DNA from: SG8-30 sp963710135
GTDB lineage: Bacteria; Pseudomonadota; Gammaproteobacteria; Steroidobacterales; Steroidobacteraceae
DNA: 64,000 bases
Assembly: GCA_963710135.1 (NCBI GenBank)
Contig: CAVPYY010000003.1
Span: forward strand, 248,001-312,000
Direction of reading: 5' to 3'
Shown: positions 19,370 through 27,834 of the stretch, piece by piece
Layout: each line of letters opens with the position of its first letter
Numbering within the stretch: the stretch's first letter is position 1
Made by a program: the position numbers and the translations under genes
The notes under the pieces: model-generated
What the model saw: only the letters and a program-made list of their open reading frames with translations
Database searches by the model: none
Told to the model about the DNA's origin: nothing

Positions 19370-20140
19370 TCAGATGGTCAGGGTGAAGCCGCCATCGGGG
19401 GTCAGGGTCGTGCCGGTGATGTAGCTCGCCTCGTCCGAGCACAGGAATAGGATCGACTGGGCGATTTCCTCCGGTCGACCCAGGCGCTTGGTATGAACAC
19501 TTTGATTGATCGCGCTCTCGTATACCGCATCGCCGATGATGCTGCGAGCACGTCGATGCATGGGCGTGTCGATGAGCCCCGGACACACCAGGTTGACGCG
19601 AATGCCCTGGTGCGCCAGCTCGGCGGACACGCTGGTCGTCAGGCCGATCAGACCGTGCTTCGAGGTGACGTATGCCGAGCCGCCGGCAAAGCCGAGAAAG
19701 GAGTTGACTGAGCCGACGTTGACGATCGCACCGCCATGCCCAAGGGCCAGCATGGCCCTGGCCTCGTGCTTCATGCAGAGGAACGTGCCCTTGAGGTTGA
19801 TGTCGAGAACCCGGCCCCACTCCTCGTCGGGCAGGTCGGTGATGGCCAGGAACTGACCTTCGATGCCGGCATTGTTGACGGCATAGTCCAGACGTCCGAA
19901 GGTGCTGAGCGTGTGCTGCACCATCTGCTGCACGTCGCTCGCGACGGAGACATCCGTCCTGGTCGCGGTCGCCTCGCCACCGGCTTGCTTGATCTCAGCG
20001 ACGAGATCATGCAGGTCCTGCTCGCGCCTTGCGGCGACTGCCACCTTCGCGCCCCTGGCCGCAAACAGCTTCGCCGTGGCCCGCCCGATACCGCTGCTGG
20101 CCCCGGTGACCACCGCCACCTTGCCGCTCATGTCCGTCAT
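19370..20140 (-). CDS. SDR family NAD(P)-dependent oxidoreductase
   Basis: 256 residues from ATG 20140 (SD GAGGAGG). Classical short-chain dehydrogenase: Rossmann motif VVTGASSGIGRATA, NNAG (VNNAGIEGQF), catalytic Ser in VNVGSVNSF and YVTSK as YxxxK, PG motif LVCPGLIDTPM. It starts 22 bp after the PQQ dehydrogenase stop, so it is probably cotranscribed. Together they may oxidise an alcohol and then process the product. Cofactor preference is not obvious. Confidence 0.93.
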   Translation of the reverse strand: MTDMSGKVAVVTGASSGIGRATAKLFAARGAKVAVAARREQDLHDLVAEIKQAGGEATATRTDVSVASDVQQMVQHTLSTFGRLDYAVNNAGIEGQFLAITDLPDEEWGRVLDINLKGTFLCMKHEARAMLALGHGGAIVNVGSVNSFLGFAGGSAYVTSKHGLIGLTTSVSAELAHQGIRVNLVCPGLIDTPMHRRARSIIGDAVYESAINQSVHTKRLGRPEEIAQSILFLCSDEASYITGTTLTPDGGFTLTI

Positions 20141-20162
20141 GCCTGGCCTCCTCAGCCGGTTT

Positions 20163-22190
20163 CTAGTTTGACGCCGTACCAGGCAGGCTGAACAGCACCA
20201 CCGTCGACGCGCCCATGCCGCCGAACCAGAAGGAGCCCTTGCCGGTGGCCGCCGCGACGTACTGCTTACCGCCCACGGCATAGGTGACGATGCCGGCGGT
20301 CATCGAGCCCCCCGTGTTGAAGCGGTACAGCACCGTGCCATCGCCAGCGTCGAGCGCGATGAAGTCTCCGTTGTTCTCGCCCGCGAACAGCACGCCGCCC
20401 GCCGTGGTCGCGACGGCGGCGAGCATGGGTTGCCCGGAGCGGTACTGCCAGCGGATGTCGCCGCTCGCGGCGTCGATCGCCGTGAGAAAACCTTGCGAGG
20501 TCTCATCGGGCTCGAGGGTCGCGCCCAGGTACATCTCGCCGGGTATCAGCCGCAGTTCTTCCTCGAGTTTCGCGGTCCAGCACCAGTCGACCGTCGGCAC
20601 GTACAGCATGTTGGTGCCAGGATTCCAGGCCGGTCCGTTCCACTGGATGCCGCCGAGCACGCCCGGGCAGTAGCGCGTGCCCTCGATCGTGATGGGCTCG
20701 TCCTCGTTCACCCGCGTGCCGATCGGCGTGGTGGTCAGCACTTCATGCGTGTCGCGATCCAGCAGCCTGACCACCCCGTCCTTGCCGCCAGTCACCACCA
20801 CCTTGCGCGGCTTGCCGCGCACCGTCGCGTCGATGATGGGGCTGACCTGGGTCAGGTCCCAGTCCTTGTCGTCATTCGGCACGAGTTGCGCATACCAGTT
20901 GAGCCGTCCGGTGCGAACGTCGAGGGCGACGAGCGAATTGGTGTAGAGGTTCTTGCCGGGACGCAGGTGCGCCGGAAAGTCGGGCGCCGGGTTGGTGACC
21001 GGCACGTAGAGCTCACGCCGTTCGGTGTCGAGCGAAACCGGTGTCCACACCGCGCCGCCGCCGACCGGCAGGTCCGGGTCGTGCTTCCAGGTCTCGTAGC
21101 CCGGCTGGCCCGCCTTGGGAATGGTGTTGAAACGCCAGACCGGCGAGCCGTCCGCCAGCTTGAAGGCGCCGACCCAGCCCTGGATGTTGTTCTCACTGCC
21201 CGCCGGCCCGATGATCACCAGGTCCTCGTAGACCAGGGGCGGCATGGTGATGGTCTCGCCCGCCGCCGGTCGCGCCACCTGGCGCGCCCACAACAGCCGC
21301 CCATCCGCGGCGTCGAGCGCGAACAGATATCCGTCCGCCGTGCCGCGCACCACATAACCGTCCTGGATCGCTACGCCGCGATTGTTGGCCCAGACCTCGG
21401 TATCCTGCGGCTCCCAGCGATGTCGCCATTTCTCGCGGCAGGTCGCCGCGTCGATCGCGGTGGTCAGCCGCGCGGTGGTCACGTACATCACACCCTCATG
21501 GACGATCGGGCCGGTGACGAAATTCTCCAGCGACCCGAGCTGGTAGATGCAGCTCACCTGCAGCCGCCCGACGTTCTCGCGGTTGATCTGGTCGAGGCCC
21601 GAATAGCGCGTGCCGCGGAAATTCTGCGTGTGATACGGCCAGTCGGTGCCGCTGGCGGCTTCACGCAGCTCGGCCGCAGACGGTCCCTTGCCCCTGGGCT
21701 TGCTGCCCGCCTCGCCGACGAAGTAGATCTTCTTCTGGGCAGCAGGCGCTTCGCCAGCGGCGCGCGTGGATGCCATGCGTACCGCCGCAAGGACCGCGGA
21801 ATCGGCCATGAGCGGCGTGCCGCCGGCGGGGACCCCGTTGCGCGACAGCACGAACGCCAGGATGTCCAGATTCTCGCCATCGCTCAGCGAGCCGACGGCC
21901 GGTCGCGGCATCGACGTGCGCATGATGTAGAAGAGATCGTCCACCGTGCGCGTCGGCTGGCTCCAGCTCTCGGCGAATGCCTTGCCGACCAAAGCGGGCG
22001 CGCCGCTGCCCTCGAGGGCGGCGCCATGGCAGCTCGCGCAATGCTCGGCGTAGAGTGCGCGGCCGCGGGACACCTGGTCCAGGGTATAGGCGCCCTCTGC
22101 GGCCTGGGCCTCGCCCGGGAAGGTCATCGATGCGCAAGTCAGGATCAGGCAGGCCGAGGTAAACCCGAACCCGGGTCGTGCGAACTTCAT
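20163..22190 (-). CDS. PQQ-dependent alcohol dehydrogenase with N-terminal cytochrome c domain
   Basis: 675 residues. Signal peptide to about residue 30, then a cytochrome c domain (about 36-120) with CASCH and an axial Met candidate in SMPRPAVG. An eight-bladed PQQ beta-propeller follows (about 185-670) with repeats such as GYLFALDAADGRLLWARQV and NDDKDWDLTQVSP, in which the DWD supplies the catalytic Asp. No adjacent Cys pair is seen, unlike methanol dehydrogenase-type enzymes. It oxidises an alcohol in the periplasm and passes electrons through its own haem. The haem domain is at the front, whereas typical quinohaemoproteins carry it at the C-terminus. Confidence 0.9.
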   Translation of the reverse strand: MKFARPGFGFTSACLILTCASMTFPGEAQAAEGAYTLDQVSRGRALYAEHCASCHGAALEGSGAPALVGKAFAESWSQPTRTVDDLFYIMRTSMPRPAVGSLSDGENLDILAFVLSRNGVPAGGTPLMADSAVLAAVRMASTRAAGEAPAAQKKIYFVGEAGSKPRGKGPSAAELREAASGTDWPYHTQNFRGTRYSGLDQINRENVGRLQVSCIYQLGSLENFVTGPIVHEGVMYVTTARLTTAIDAATCREKWRHRWEPQDTEVWANNRGVAIQDGYVVRGTADGYLFALDAADGRLLWARQVARPAAGETITMPPLVYEDLVIIGPAGSENNIQGWVGAFKLADGSPVWRFNTIPKAGQPGYETWKHDPDLPVGGGAVWTPVSLDTERRELYVPVTNPAPDFPAHLRPGKNLYTNSLVALDVRTGRLNWYAQLVPNDDKDWDLTQVSPIIDATVRGKPRKVVVTGGKDGVVRLLDRDTHEVLTTTPIGTRVNEDEPITIEGTRYCPGVLGGIQWNGPAWNPGTNMLYVPTVDWCWTAKLEEELRLIPGEMYLGATLEPDETSQGFLTAIDAASGDIRWQYRSGQPMLAAVATTAGGVLFAGENNGDFIALDAGDGTVLYRFNTGGSMTAGIVTYAVGGKQYVAAATGKGSFWFGGMGASTVVLFSLPGTASN

Positions 22191-22297
22191 GATTGCTCCC
22201 TCGTCACGATCTTGTAGTTGTCGTCGGGCTCCAGCCGCGGCGGGGCCGAGGGCATCCTAACGCCATCGTGGCGGGATGACGACCCCGCAGGAAACCG

Positions 22298-22320
22298 GAA
22301 GGGCCCCAGTGGGGCCCTTC
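22298..22320 (-). terminator. Hairpin terminator of the repeat-rich surface protein gene
   Basis: GAAGGGCCCC / GGGGCCCTTC, a perfect 10-bp stem with an AGT loop, 31 bp past the stop of the minus-strand gene at 22351. Confidence 0.75.
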
Positions 22321-22350
22321 GAATCAACCGAGACACAGGTGCGTGATCGC

Positions 22351-23457
22351 TCAAGTCACGCTGTAGCCGCGACCCTCGAGGCAGGCCGTCATGGCGCGCA
22401 TGTAGTCGCTGCGCGCCGACTGGACCTGATCGGCGGGTACGCCACCCTCGGGGCGGGTCGGATCGAAGCCGGTCTCGTCGACGGCCCAGCGGTGGCACTC
22501 GTAGCGGTCGCTCGCGACCTGCTCGTCGCTCTGACCCTCGCGCGGGTAGACGAAGATGTCCTCGGCGCCTGGTGAAGCGGTGCTGGTCTGCGCGACCGGC
22601 GGCGGCTCGACCACTTCATAGGCACGGCGCTCCGCCCGCCACGTGTAGTAGGCGTCGTTGGCGTAGTAGTACGGCAGCCCGCCGAACCATACGGTCGAGT
22701 AGTAGGACGGCAGCGCGGAAACGAACACGCCGATCGGCGGGGCCACCACCACGTAGCTTAAGCCTCGCGGCGCGTACCACACGCCACCACCGTACCAGTA
22801 GTTGTAGTTACGGTACTTCACGACCACGACACTACGCGGCAGGGCACGCGTCACGTAGCCACGACGCGGGTAGCTGCCGTAGTGGTGCCAGCGCGTGTCG
22901 TAGTAGGTGTAACGCGAGCCGTAGCGCGAGTAGTCGGGCGGGCGATAGTTGCTGCGGTAGGTATATCGATACTTGCCGTCGTCGCGGCGATAGTCGTAGC
23001 GGCGATCGTCGCGCCGGTAGTCCTGGCGCCGGTTGTCATCGTTGCGATAGTCGTTGCGGCGATTGTCGTCGCGCCGGTAGTCCTGGCGCCGATTGTCGTC
23101 GTTGCGATAGTTGTTGCGGCGCTTGTCGCCGTCGCCACGGTAGTCGCTACGGTAGCCGCCGTGCGACGCAGGATCGTTGCGTCGACCGTCTTGCTGGCGC
23201 GCAGCATTGCCACGGTTGCCGTCGCGTACATAGTCGTTGCCGTACTTGCCCTGGTCGCTGCGCGCGCCATTGCGCTCGCCGCCCTCGGCTCCGCCGCGTG
23301 GCTCGGTGAACCGTTGGGCGCTGTTGTCCTGGCGGGCGTACTTGCTGCCGCCCCGGCCATTGTCTCGCCCGCCATCGGCGGCCTGCGTAGCGCCGGCGAC
23401 CAGTGCCAGTGAGATGAAGCCGGCGACCAGGCTGGAACGCAATGTCTTGCTCTTCAT
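22351..23457 (-). CDS. Exported Arg/Asp/Asn/Tyr-repeat protein with DUF6515-like region
   Basis: 368 residues from ATG 23457. Signal peptide (LVAGFISLALVAGATQA), then about 110 residues dominated by R, D, N and Y with a near-perfect 20-residue repeat (RNDDNRRQDYRRDDNRRNDY, coded at about 22986-23130). A Tyr-rich hydrophobic region follows (YYDTRWHHYGSYPRRGYVTRA, LSYVVVAPPIGVFVSALP). The C-terminal module is FVYPREGQSDEQVASDRYE, CHRW, then ACLEGRGYSV. This last module also occurs, split, in the neighbouring lipoprotein. Likely a cell-envelope protein; no enzymatic motif. Confidence 0.8.
   Translation of the reverse strand: MKSKTLRSSLVAGFISLALVAGATQAADGGRDNGRGGSKYARQDNSAQRFTEPRGGAEGGERNGARSDQGKYGNDYVRDGNRGNAARQQDGRRNDPASHGGYRSDYRGDGDKRRNNYRNDDNRRQDYRRDDNRRNDYRNDDNRRQDYRRDDRRYDYRRDDGKYRYTYRSNYRPPDYSRYGSRYTYYDTRWHHYGSYPRRGYVTRALPRSVVVVKYRNYNYWYGGGVWYAPRGLSYVVVAPPIGVFVSALPSYYSTVWFGGLPYYYANDAYYTWRAERRAYEVVEPPPVAQTSTASPGAEDIFVYPREGQSDEQVASDRYECHRWAVDETGFDPTRPEGGVPADQVQSARSDYMRAMTACLEGRGYSVT
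22986..23130. repeat. Coding tandem repeat, 60-bp unit, about 2.4 copies
   Basis: The unit reads (plus strand) from GTTGCGATAGTCGTTGCGGC through GCGCCGGTAGTCCTGGCGCC and recurs at +60 bp with few changes. It encodes the 20-residue R/D/N/Y repeat of the surrounding gene, so it is protein repetition and not a CRISPR or mobile repeat. Confidence 0.75.
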
Positions 23458-23473
23458 GATGTGCACTCCTCGC

Positions 23474-24091
23474 TCAACGCACCGAGTAACCGCGGCCTTC
23501 GAGACAGGCGGTGATCGCCCTTCGGTAGCCGTCTGCTCGCTGCTCCTGTTGCGCGATCTGATCCGACTGATAACCAGAGATGGTGGCTTCACGCTGCGCG
23601 ATCGCTTCCTCGCGCGCGCTCTCCGAGATCGCGCCGAGCATCGCCCCGGCCGCCGCGCCGATCAGGGCGCCCTCGCCCCGGTTCCAGGGTTCGGCCACCG
23701 CCGCGCCGAATGCGGCGCCGGTTATCGCGCCCGCCGCGACGCTTGCACCCGGCGGCGGACCCGCGCGGACGACGCGCACCCGCTGCTGCGGCGGCAGTCC
23801 CGGCAGGCTCGGATCGAAGCCGCTTTGCTTCACCGACCAGCGATGGCATTCGTAGCGGTCGCGGTCGAGCTGCGTTTCGTCTTGTCCCTGTGACGGGTAG
23901 ACGAAGACCTCGGCGATTCGTGCCGGCGGCAGCGGCGCTGGGGCCGACGACGGCGTGGAAATCACCCTTCCGACCTGTGCCGGCTGCGTCGGGGTCGCGG
24001 CGCATCCGGCGGCCAGCACGGCCGTGGCGGCCAGTGCAGCGGCCACGGCGGGCCGCGGGAGTCCTGGATTGACGCGTTTGACAGATGACAT
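23474..24091 (-). CDS. Glycine-zipper lipoprotein paralogous to the downstream surface protein
   Basis: 205 residues from ATG 24091 (GAGG upstream). Lipobox LAAGC (Cys about 30). Then VFVYPSQGQDETQLDRDRYE, CHRWSVKQSGFDPSLPG, a glycine zipper (GASVAAGAITGAAFGAAVAE, GALIGAAAGAMLGAI; about 110-160) and finally YRRAITACLEGRGYSVR. The flanks match the C-terminal module of the gene 16 bp downstream, but here the zipper is inserted between the two halves. Gly-zipper lipoproteins often associate with the outer membrane. Probably cotranscribed with 22351-23457. Confidence 0.82.
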   Translation of the reverse strand: MSSVKRVNPGLPRPAVAAALAATAVLAAGCAATPTQPAQVGRVISTPSSAPAPLPPARIAEVFVYPSQGQDETQLDRDRYECHRWSVKQSGFDPSLPGLPPQQRVRVVRAGPPPGASVAAGAITGAAFGAAVAEPWNRGEGALIGAAAGAMLGAISESAREEAIAQREATISGYQSDQIAQQEQRADGYRRAITACLEGRGYSVR

Positions 24092-24162
24092 CGGAATGCC
24101 TCGCCACTTCTGACGGTTCCAATGTAGTCCCGGGCACCTGAACGGCAGCTGACGGGTAGATA

Positions 24163-24491
<329 letters not shown>

Positions 24492-24495
24492 GAAA

Positions 24496-24501
24496 ATTGT
24501 A
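24496..24501 (-). promoter_or_regulatory. Candidate -10 box for the tRNA-Ile gene
   Basis: TACAAT on the minus strand ends 7 nt before tRNA position 1, so transcription would begin at or next to the mature 5' end. The -35 region is poor and would lie inside the start of the divergent HNH gene. Confidence 0.4.
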
Positions 24502-24510
24502 CCAGACGCC

Positions 24511-25710
24511 ATGGATTGGCTGGCGCCGATTAGCGCCCCGCCCGTCGATACTGCACCGGTGCGAACCGGTCACTGCGAAATCTGTAAAGCTCCTTTGCGC
24601 GGGCGGCAGCGTCGCTTCTGCAGCACCCGCTGCAAGAACCGGCACACCAATGGTCGGCACCAAACCTACGAGACTCAGCAGGCCCGCGGACTCGGTCGTA
24701 AGTTGCGTCTGGTCCTTGCAGCAGGCGGCGCATGCGCTGTGTGCGGGTATAGCAAGAACGCCTCGGCCCTCATCTTTCATCACCGGGATTCGGACGCCAA
24801 ACGCTTCAGTCTCGATCTCAGGGCGCTTTCCAACCGGCGCTGGGACGAAATCCTGAAGGAAGTCCGGCGGTGTGCGCTGCTGTGCGCAAACTGCCATGCC
24901 GAGGAGCACAATCCACGCCTTGGCCTTACATCATTGCTTGAAGACACCCGCGTGAATGAGATTATTGAAGTCGGTGGCGAGGAACGGTCGCTGATTTCAC
25001 TACGCGAGCAGGGTTTCGCGCGCTTGGCACCCGACGAGCTCGCCGCAGTCACCGGCGCCAGCCTGCCGGGACTGGAGGACCTGGTGCGATACTGGTCCGA
25101 CCTGCCGCGCGACCAGTACCTGCGCGACGGTGGCCGCTACCGCTTCCGCCGCCACGCCTGCTTCATCCAGGAACTGGAGCCCCGCATCCTGGAGCGCACC
25201 GCCCACCGGGCGCACTGGCAGCCGACTACCTACAACGCCTTGCATGGCGGCATGGAGCGCTGGTTCGAGCCGATCGAGCCCGCCGTCAGTACAGCGCCCG
25301 CGTGGTCTTCCCTACTCGCCGGCCTCGGCGTGCTGTTTGCGCAGGTTCGCGCCGCGCCACGCTGGTACATCGAGGCGCACCAGTTCCGCATCGATACGGC
25401 GTCGGGGATCGGCCGGCCGACGCCCGAGGGCGCGCATCGCGACGGCGTCGACTTCGTCGCGGTGATCCTGGTGGAGCGCCGTTCGGTACGCGGCGGCGAA
25501 ACGCGCGTGTTCCCGGCGGCCGGCAACCGCGGCTGGCGCTTCACCATGCGCGAACCCTGGTCGGCGCTGTTGCTCGACGACACCCGGGTCGTGCACGAGA
25601 CGAGCCCCATCCAGCCCGCGGCCAAGGCGGGCTGGCGGGATACGCTGGTGGTGACGTTTAGGGCCCGGGGGTTCCAGGCACCGGAAGCATCCGACGCGCA
25701 AGCCGGCTGA
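24511..25710 (+). CDS. HNH endonuclease fused in frame to a 2OG-Fe(II) dioxygenase
   Basis: 399 residues from ATG 24511, divergent from the tRNA. N-terminal part: a zinc knuckle (Cys 22, 25, 37, 41), then an HNH nuclease domain with CAVCGY (75-80), FHHRD (His 90/91) and LLCANCHAEEH (125-133). C-terminal part from about 160: 2OG-Fe dioxygenase family (pfam 2OG-Fe_Oxy_2/DUF2257), with iron ligands His309 and Asp311 in AHRDGVDF and His362 in VVHETSPI, and a candidate 2-oxoglutarate Arg at 376. A GTG at 24952 could start the dioxygenase alone. HNH proteins of this type normally end near residue 136, so this looks like a nuclease gene joined to a resident dioxygenase gene. The HNH part looks less GC-rich than the rest. 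Confidence 0.8.
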   Translation: MDWLAPISAPPVDTAPVRTGHCEICKAPLRGRQRRFCSTRCKNRHTNGRHQTYETQQARGLGRKLRLVLAAGGACAVCGYSKNASALIFHHRDSDAKRFSLDLRALSNRRWDEILKEVRRCALLCANCHAEEHNPRLGLTSLLEDTRVNEIIEVGGEERSLISLREQGFARLAPDELAAVTGASLPGLEDLVRYWSDLPRDQYLRDGGRYRFRRHACFIQELEPRILERTAHRAHWQPTTYNALHGGMERWFEPIEPAVSTAPAWSSLLAGLGVLFAQVRAAPRWYIEAHQFRIDTASGIGRPTPEGAHRDGVDFVAVILVERRSVRGGETRVFPAAGNRGWRFTMREPWSALLLDDTRVVHETSPIQPAAKAGWRDTLVVTFRARGFQAPEASDAQAG

Positions 25711-25712
25711 AC

Positions 25713-26189
25713 TCAGCCGGGCGGTTCCATCATGCTCTGGCAGTAGTTCTCGAGCCCGACGCGCTGCACCAGTTCGAGCTGGGTTTCGAGCCAGTCGATG
25801 TGCTCTTCCTCGGACTCGAGGATGTCCTCGAACAGCTCGCGGCTGACGTAATCGCCGACTTTCTCGCAGTGCGCCACGGCCGCCTTCAGGTCCGGGTGCG
25901 CCTTGCGCTCGAGCGCGAGATCGCACTCGAGGACTTCGACCACGGTCTCACCGATCAGCAGCTTGTCGAGGTCCTGCAGGTTCGGCAGGCCTTCCAGGAA
26001 CAGGATGCGCTTGATCAAGGCATCCGCGTGCTTCATCTCGTCGATCGACTCGTGATGCTCGTGCTTGGCGAGCTTGCCGAGCCCCCAGTTCTCGTACATG
26101 CGCGAGTGCAGGAAGTACTGGTTGATCGCGGTGAGTTCGTTGCGCAGCACCTTGTTCAGGTGCGCGATGACGTCAGTGTCGCCCTTCAT
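25713..26189 (-). CDS. bfr: Bacterioferritin
   Basis: 158 residues, the family length. Ferroxidase ligands are visible in LRNELTAINQYFLH, KHEHHESIDEMKHAD and ILESEEEHIDW; Met52 in DEMKHAD is the haem ligand, so it is a haem-binding Bfr. The 24-mer oxidises and stores iron in the cytoplasm. It is downstream of bfd in the same direction, and bfd has a Fur box. Its stop is 2 bp from the converging dioxygenase stop. Confidence 0.97.
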   Translation of the reverse strand: MKGDTDVIAHLNKVLRNELTAINQYFLHSRMYENWGLGKLAKHEHHESIDEMKHADALIKRILFLEGLPNLQDLDKLLIGETVVEVLECDLALERKAHPDLKAAVAHCEKVGDYVSRELFEDILESEEEHIDWLETQLELVQRVGLENYCQSMMEPPG

Positions 26190-26237
26190 GGCCGCTCCGG
26201 ATTTGCAGGAACTGGAATTGTACGGGCTTCGGGCGGA

Positions 26238-26426
26238 TCAGGCAGGCTGCGGCGTGGCCTCGGGGGCAATCGCCTGCTCGAACACCTCGCGCGCGAAGTC
26301 CTCGCAGCGCCCGCAGCAGGTCGAGACCCGGGTGCGCTGCTTCACTTCCTCGAAGCAACGGACGCCGGAGGCTGCGATGGCGTGCAGGTCCCGGTCACGA
26401 ACACAGTTGCAGACGCAGACGTACAT
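26238..26426 (-). CDS. bfd: Bacterioferritin-associated ferredoxin
   Basis: 62 residues from ATG 26426 (MYVCVCNCV), the standard Bfd start; the longer frame would run through the Fur box. [2Fe-2S] ligands are in the C-x-C pattern of YVCVCNCV and in STCCGRCEDF. Bfd binds Bfr and reduces its core to release iron when iron is scarce. It precedes bfr by about 48 bp. Confidence 0.93.
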   Translation of the reverse strand: MYVCVCNCVRDRDLHAIAASGVRCFEEVKQRTRVSTCCGRCEDFAREVFEQAIAPEATPQPA

Positions 26427-26469
26427 GGGCGCGATGTTGCTCGTGGGCAGCGAAATCGACATCAGTATA

Positions 26470-26490
26470 AATGCTAATCATTCGCATTTG
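26470..26490. promoter_or_regulatory. Fur box upstream of bfd
   Basis: AAATGCTAATCATTCGCATTT has perfect outer arms AAATGC/GCATTT and the central TAATCATT of the Fur consensus. It lies 44 bp before the bfd start, as expected for iron-repressed bfd. Confidence 0.85.
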
Positions 26491-26564
26491 ATAGTGACTG
26501 GCATCACAGGACGCGATGCCCGAGGTGACCCATAAGTCGCTGTTTTATAAGCCCTTAGGGACGA

Positions 26565-27740
26565 TCACGCCGAGCCGTCCGCTTGGTGGACGGCACCGGA
26601 GGCCAGCATTTGCTCGATTTCGCTGGCCGAGCAGCCCACCGCGGCCAGCACCGCCCGGGTATCCGACCCCGCCGCGCGCGGCGCGGGCGCCGGCGTGGCC
26701 GGCGCGGTGCGCGAGAAGCGGGGCGCCGGGGCGGGCTGGACTACGCCATCGACCTCCACGTGCGCCTGGCGCGCCCGCGCGTGGGCGTGCTCGGGCGCCT
26801 CGGCCAGGTTGAGTACCGCCACCGCGCAGGCGTCGCTGCCCTCGAGCAGGGCGGCCCACTCGTCGCGGGTACGGGTGCGGAATACCTCCGCCATCGCCTG
26901 CTTGCGCTCGCTCCAGCTGGCGCGGTCGAACCGACGGGCCGCGAGCTCCGGAGACTGGCCGGTGCGTTCCAGCAACTCGCGAAAGAAATGCTCCTCAAGC
27001 GCGCCCACCGCGATGTAGCCGCCACCGCGGCATTCGTAGGTGTCGTAGAAGTGCGCGCCGCTGTCGAGCGGGTTGCGGCCGGTCTGGTCGCTCCACAGTC
27101 CTGCCTGGCGCAGACCGTGAAACAGCGTCGTCAGCATCGACGACCCATCGACAACCGCCGCGTCCACCACTTGTCCTCGTCCGCTGCCACGCGCCTCGAG
27201 CACCGCCGCGACGATACCGAATGCCAGGAACAGGGCGCCGCCGCCGAAGTCGCCGAGCATGGCCGGCGGCGCCACCGGCGGCGCGCCGGCGCGGCCGGAT
27301 AGATGGAGCGCGCCACTCAGCGCCAGGAAGTTGATGTCGTGGCCCGCCGCGTGCGCCAGCGGCCCGTGCTGGCCCCAACCGGTCATGCGGCCGAACACCA
27401 GGCGCGGGTTCTGCCCGAGCAGGACATCGGGCCCGAGGCCGAGGCGTTCCATCACGCCCGGACGAAACCCCTCGATCACGACGTCGGCGCGGCCCGCCAG
27501 GCGCGCGGCGAGCGCGGCGCCCTCTGGATGCTTGAGGTCGATCGCGATCGATCGCTTGCCGCGACCGAGCAGGTCGAAACGGCCCGGTCTCAGCAAGGGG
27601 TCGAGATCGCCGCCCGCTGTTGCCGGCCGGTCGATGCGCACCACCTCGGCGCCCATGTCAGCGAGCAACATGGCGGCAAACGGCGCCGGACCGAGTCCGG
27701 CAAACTCGACGACCTTGAGCCCCCGCAGCGGTCCGGCCAT
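26565..27740 (-). CDS. CaiB/BaiF family CoA-transferase (alpha-methylacyl-CoA racemase-like)
   Basis: 391 residues from ATG 27740 (MAGPLRGLKVVEFAGLGPAP). Family III CoA-transferase features are LADMGAEVVRID, DVVIEGFRPGVMERLGLGPD, GWGQHGPLAHAAGHDINFLA (catalytic Asp in GHDIN) and GALEEHFFRELL. The start and the GHDINFL block match alpha-methylacyl-CoA racemases more than oxalate or carnitine transferases. It interconverts or moves CoA on 2-methylacyl substrates in the cytoplasm. A Fur-box-like site lies about 76 bp upstream, unusual for this enzyme. Confidence 0.88.
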   Translation of the reverse strand: MAGPLRGLKVVEFAGLGPAPFAAMLLADMGAEVVRIDRPATAGGDLDPLLRPGRFDLLGRGKRSIAIDLKHPEGAALAARLAGRADVVIEGFRPGVMERLGLGPDVLLGQNPRLVFGRMTGWGQHGPLAHAAGHDINFLALSGALHLSGRAGAPPVAPPAMLGDFGGGALFLAFGIVAAVLEARGSGRGQVVDAAVVDGSSMLTTLFHGLRQAGLWSDQTGRNPLDSGAHFYDTYECRGGGYIAVGALEEHFFRELLERTGQSPELAARRFDRASWSERKQAMAEVFRTRTRDEWAALLEGSDACAVAVLNLAEAPEHAHARARQAHVEVDGVVQPAPAPRFSRTAPATPAPAPRAAGSDTRAVLAAVGCSASEIEQMLASGAVHQADGSA

Positions 27741-27815
27741 GGGCGCGGCGCTCACGACCCGAGGCGGCGCGCTAAGCGCGTCGCGCGTACGCAGCCGGTC
27801 ATGCGCGATACCTTT

Positions 27816-27834
27816 GCAAATGAGAATCATTCCG
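27816..27834. promoter_or_regulatory. Fur-box-like site between CoA-transferase and HiPIP genes
   Basis: GCAAATGAGAATCATTCCG contains AATGAGAATCATT, a near-consensus Fur core. It is 76 bp upstream of the minus-strand CoA-transferase and 222 bp upstream of the HiPIP gene. The rest of the 315-bp gap (27741-28055) shows nothing else I can support. Confidence 0.65.

Noticed and set aside
22986..23130. CRISPR-like array
   Set aside because: The units are contiguous without spacers and encode the R/D/N/Y protein repeat in frame.
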